From Varroa destructor (taxonomy: Eukaryota > Arthropoda > Arachnida > Mesostigmata > Varroidae): a DNA stretch of 64,000 nt. Below, in pieces: positions 63,191 through 64,000 of this stretch. How positions within the stretch are numbered: the stretch's first letter is position 1; every line of letters begins with the position of its first letter. A program made the position numbers and the translations under genes. Location: positions 35,842,105 to 35,906,104 of the forward strand of contig NW_019211457.1 of assembly GCF_002443255.2 (NCBI RefSeq), written 5' to 3'. The notes below the pieces were generated by a model. The model was given only the letters and a program-made list of their open reading frames with translations. It was not told the DNA's origin and ran no database searches.

Positions 63191-64000
63191 GCAGGGTGTC
63201 AGGTATTGGGCTTCTTCGTCATTGACAGTAGCGGGTGCTCGTCTCCACTGACCAATTATGCGTTTCTGTCTGCCTCTGAAATAATCTCTTATTCTATTCA
63301 GGTATGTCTGTATCAAATACCAACCAATCTAATTATAACAGATGTGTATACTTTTTCTTGTCCAATTCTAAATATAATGCAATTTCTTTGCAAAAATTTT
63401 GCAATAATGCAATAAAATAGCCGCTAACATCAACGAATCAAATAATAAGCCTTACTCCCAAGGCACAATCACTTTATGTAGATCGCAGGGAGAAAGATCT
63501 ATTACTACCAGGCTGTCATTATTAGAGACACTATGCGTTAATAGACTAATTTGAAGCCACTTCTGTGCCACGTAGCATTTCAATGGGAATCCTCTTCCAA
63601 AAGCAGTGAAATAAACAAAAACAAAGCTAGCTTTAGGAATTAGTTGGTTTATTGGCATTATTGAACTATTAACTATAGCTTACTTCTATTTTCAAATGCT
63701 CATCGTTGAAAGTTTTGGTACTTACTGCAACACAATACGTTTCTTTGTCATCATTGCGAGCCTAATGCTTTTGTTGCTACGCTTACAAAACGCACGCGCT
63801 AACGTCTTGAGTAAGCAACGACCAAGGGCCGGTTGGATATGCTGGTCGACAACTAAAACTTTGCCGTTAAACTCGGCGGACGTACTCAAGCTTGATTTGG
63901 TCAGCTGAGGTGTGTAAGGTAGACAAGCAAAAGTGACATCTACTGACCCGAACGATGACTAAAACATACAGACACCTAGTGCCGCCTAGCTGCTGCTGAG
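63191..64000. other. AT-rich end of window
   Basis: Frames of up to 70 codons on both strands, unrecognised. It may hold remaining parts of the gypsy element (gag or a terminal repeat), but I could not match any. Confidence 0.45.

Overview
This is eukaryotic nuclear DNA, most likely from an arthropod. It is AT-rich, with many short microsatellites, CpG that is not obviously depleted, long stretches with no coding signal, and decayed copies of three transposon groups common in arthropods (Tc1-like, mariner and Ty3/gypsy). The sequence does not allow a closer placement. I see no operons, Shine-Dalgarno-led genes, CRISPR arrays, rRNA or intact tRNA.

I found no host protein-coding gene I can defend. 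The longest open frame is 178 codons, and most of the others are short, overlap each other on both strands and lack convincing splice sites or recognisable domains. That is roughly what non-coding DNA of this composition gives. The window is best read as intergenic or long-intron DNA containing transposon fossils.

The solid content is three relics, found by reading frames across frameshifts. (1) About 20.39-21.62 kb, minus strand: a Tc1-like transposase pseudogene with two helix-turn-helix-like segments at its N-terminal end and an LNPI-x-N-V motif near its C-terminal end, where the catalytic Glu has become Lys. (2) About 60.44-61.13 kb, plus strand: a mariner transposase pseudogene with a GRP-type linker, a WW motif, an HDNA motif and a KLP..W tail. 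(3) About 61.23-63.19 kb, minus strand: a Ty3/gypsy pol relic. Its order is reverse-transcriptase C-terminal end, RNase H, integrase zinc finger, integrase core, integrase C-terminal domain. It carries several in-frame stops and frameshifts, and the first integrase Asp is lost. The mariner and gypsy relics lie back to back within about 100 bp, with their C-terminal ends facing each other.

Against the AT-rich background there are GC- and CpG-richer patches near 6.2-7.15, 13.0-13.3, 14.4-15.6, 22.3-24.4, 36.4-37.7, 41.2-42.2, 42.9-43.7, 49.5-49.9 and 51.4-53.6 kb. Any host promoter, first exon or non-coding RNA would most likely lie in these. The 6.2-7.15 kb patch is notable because it has very few open frames and two clean inverted repeats. 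Everything between the patches and relics is AT-rich sequence in which I recognise nothing beyond simple repeats.
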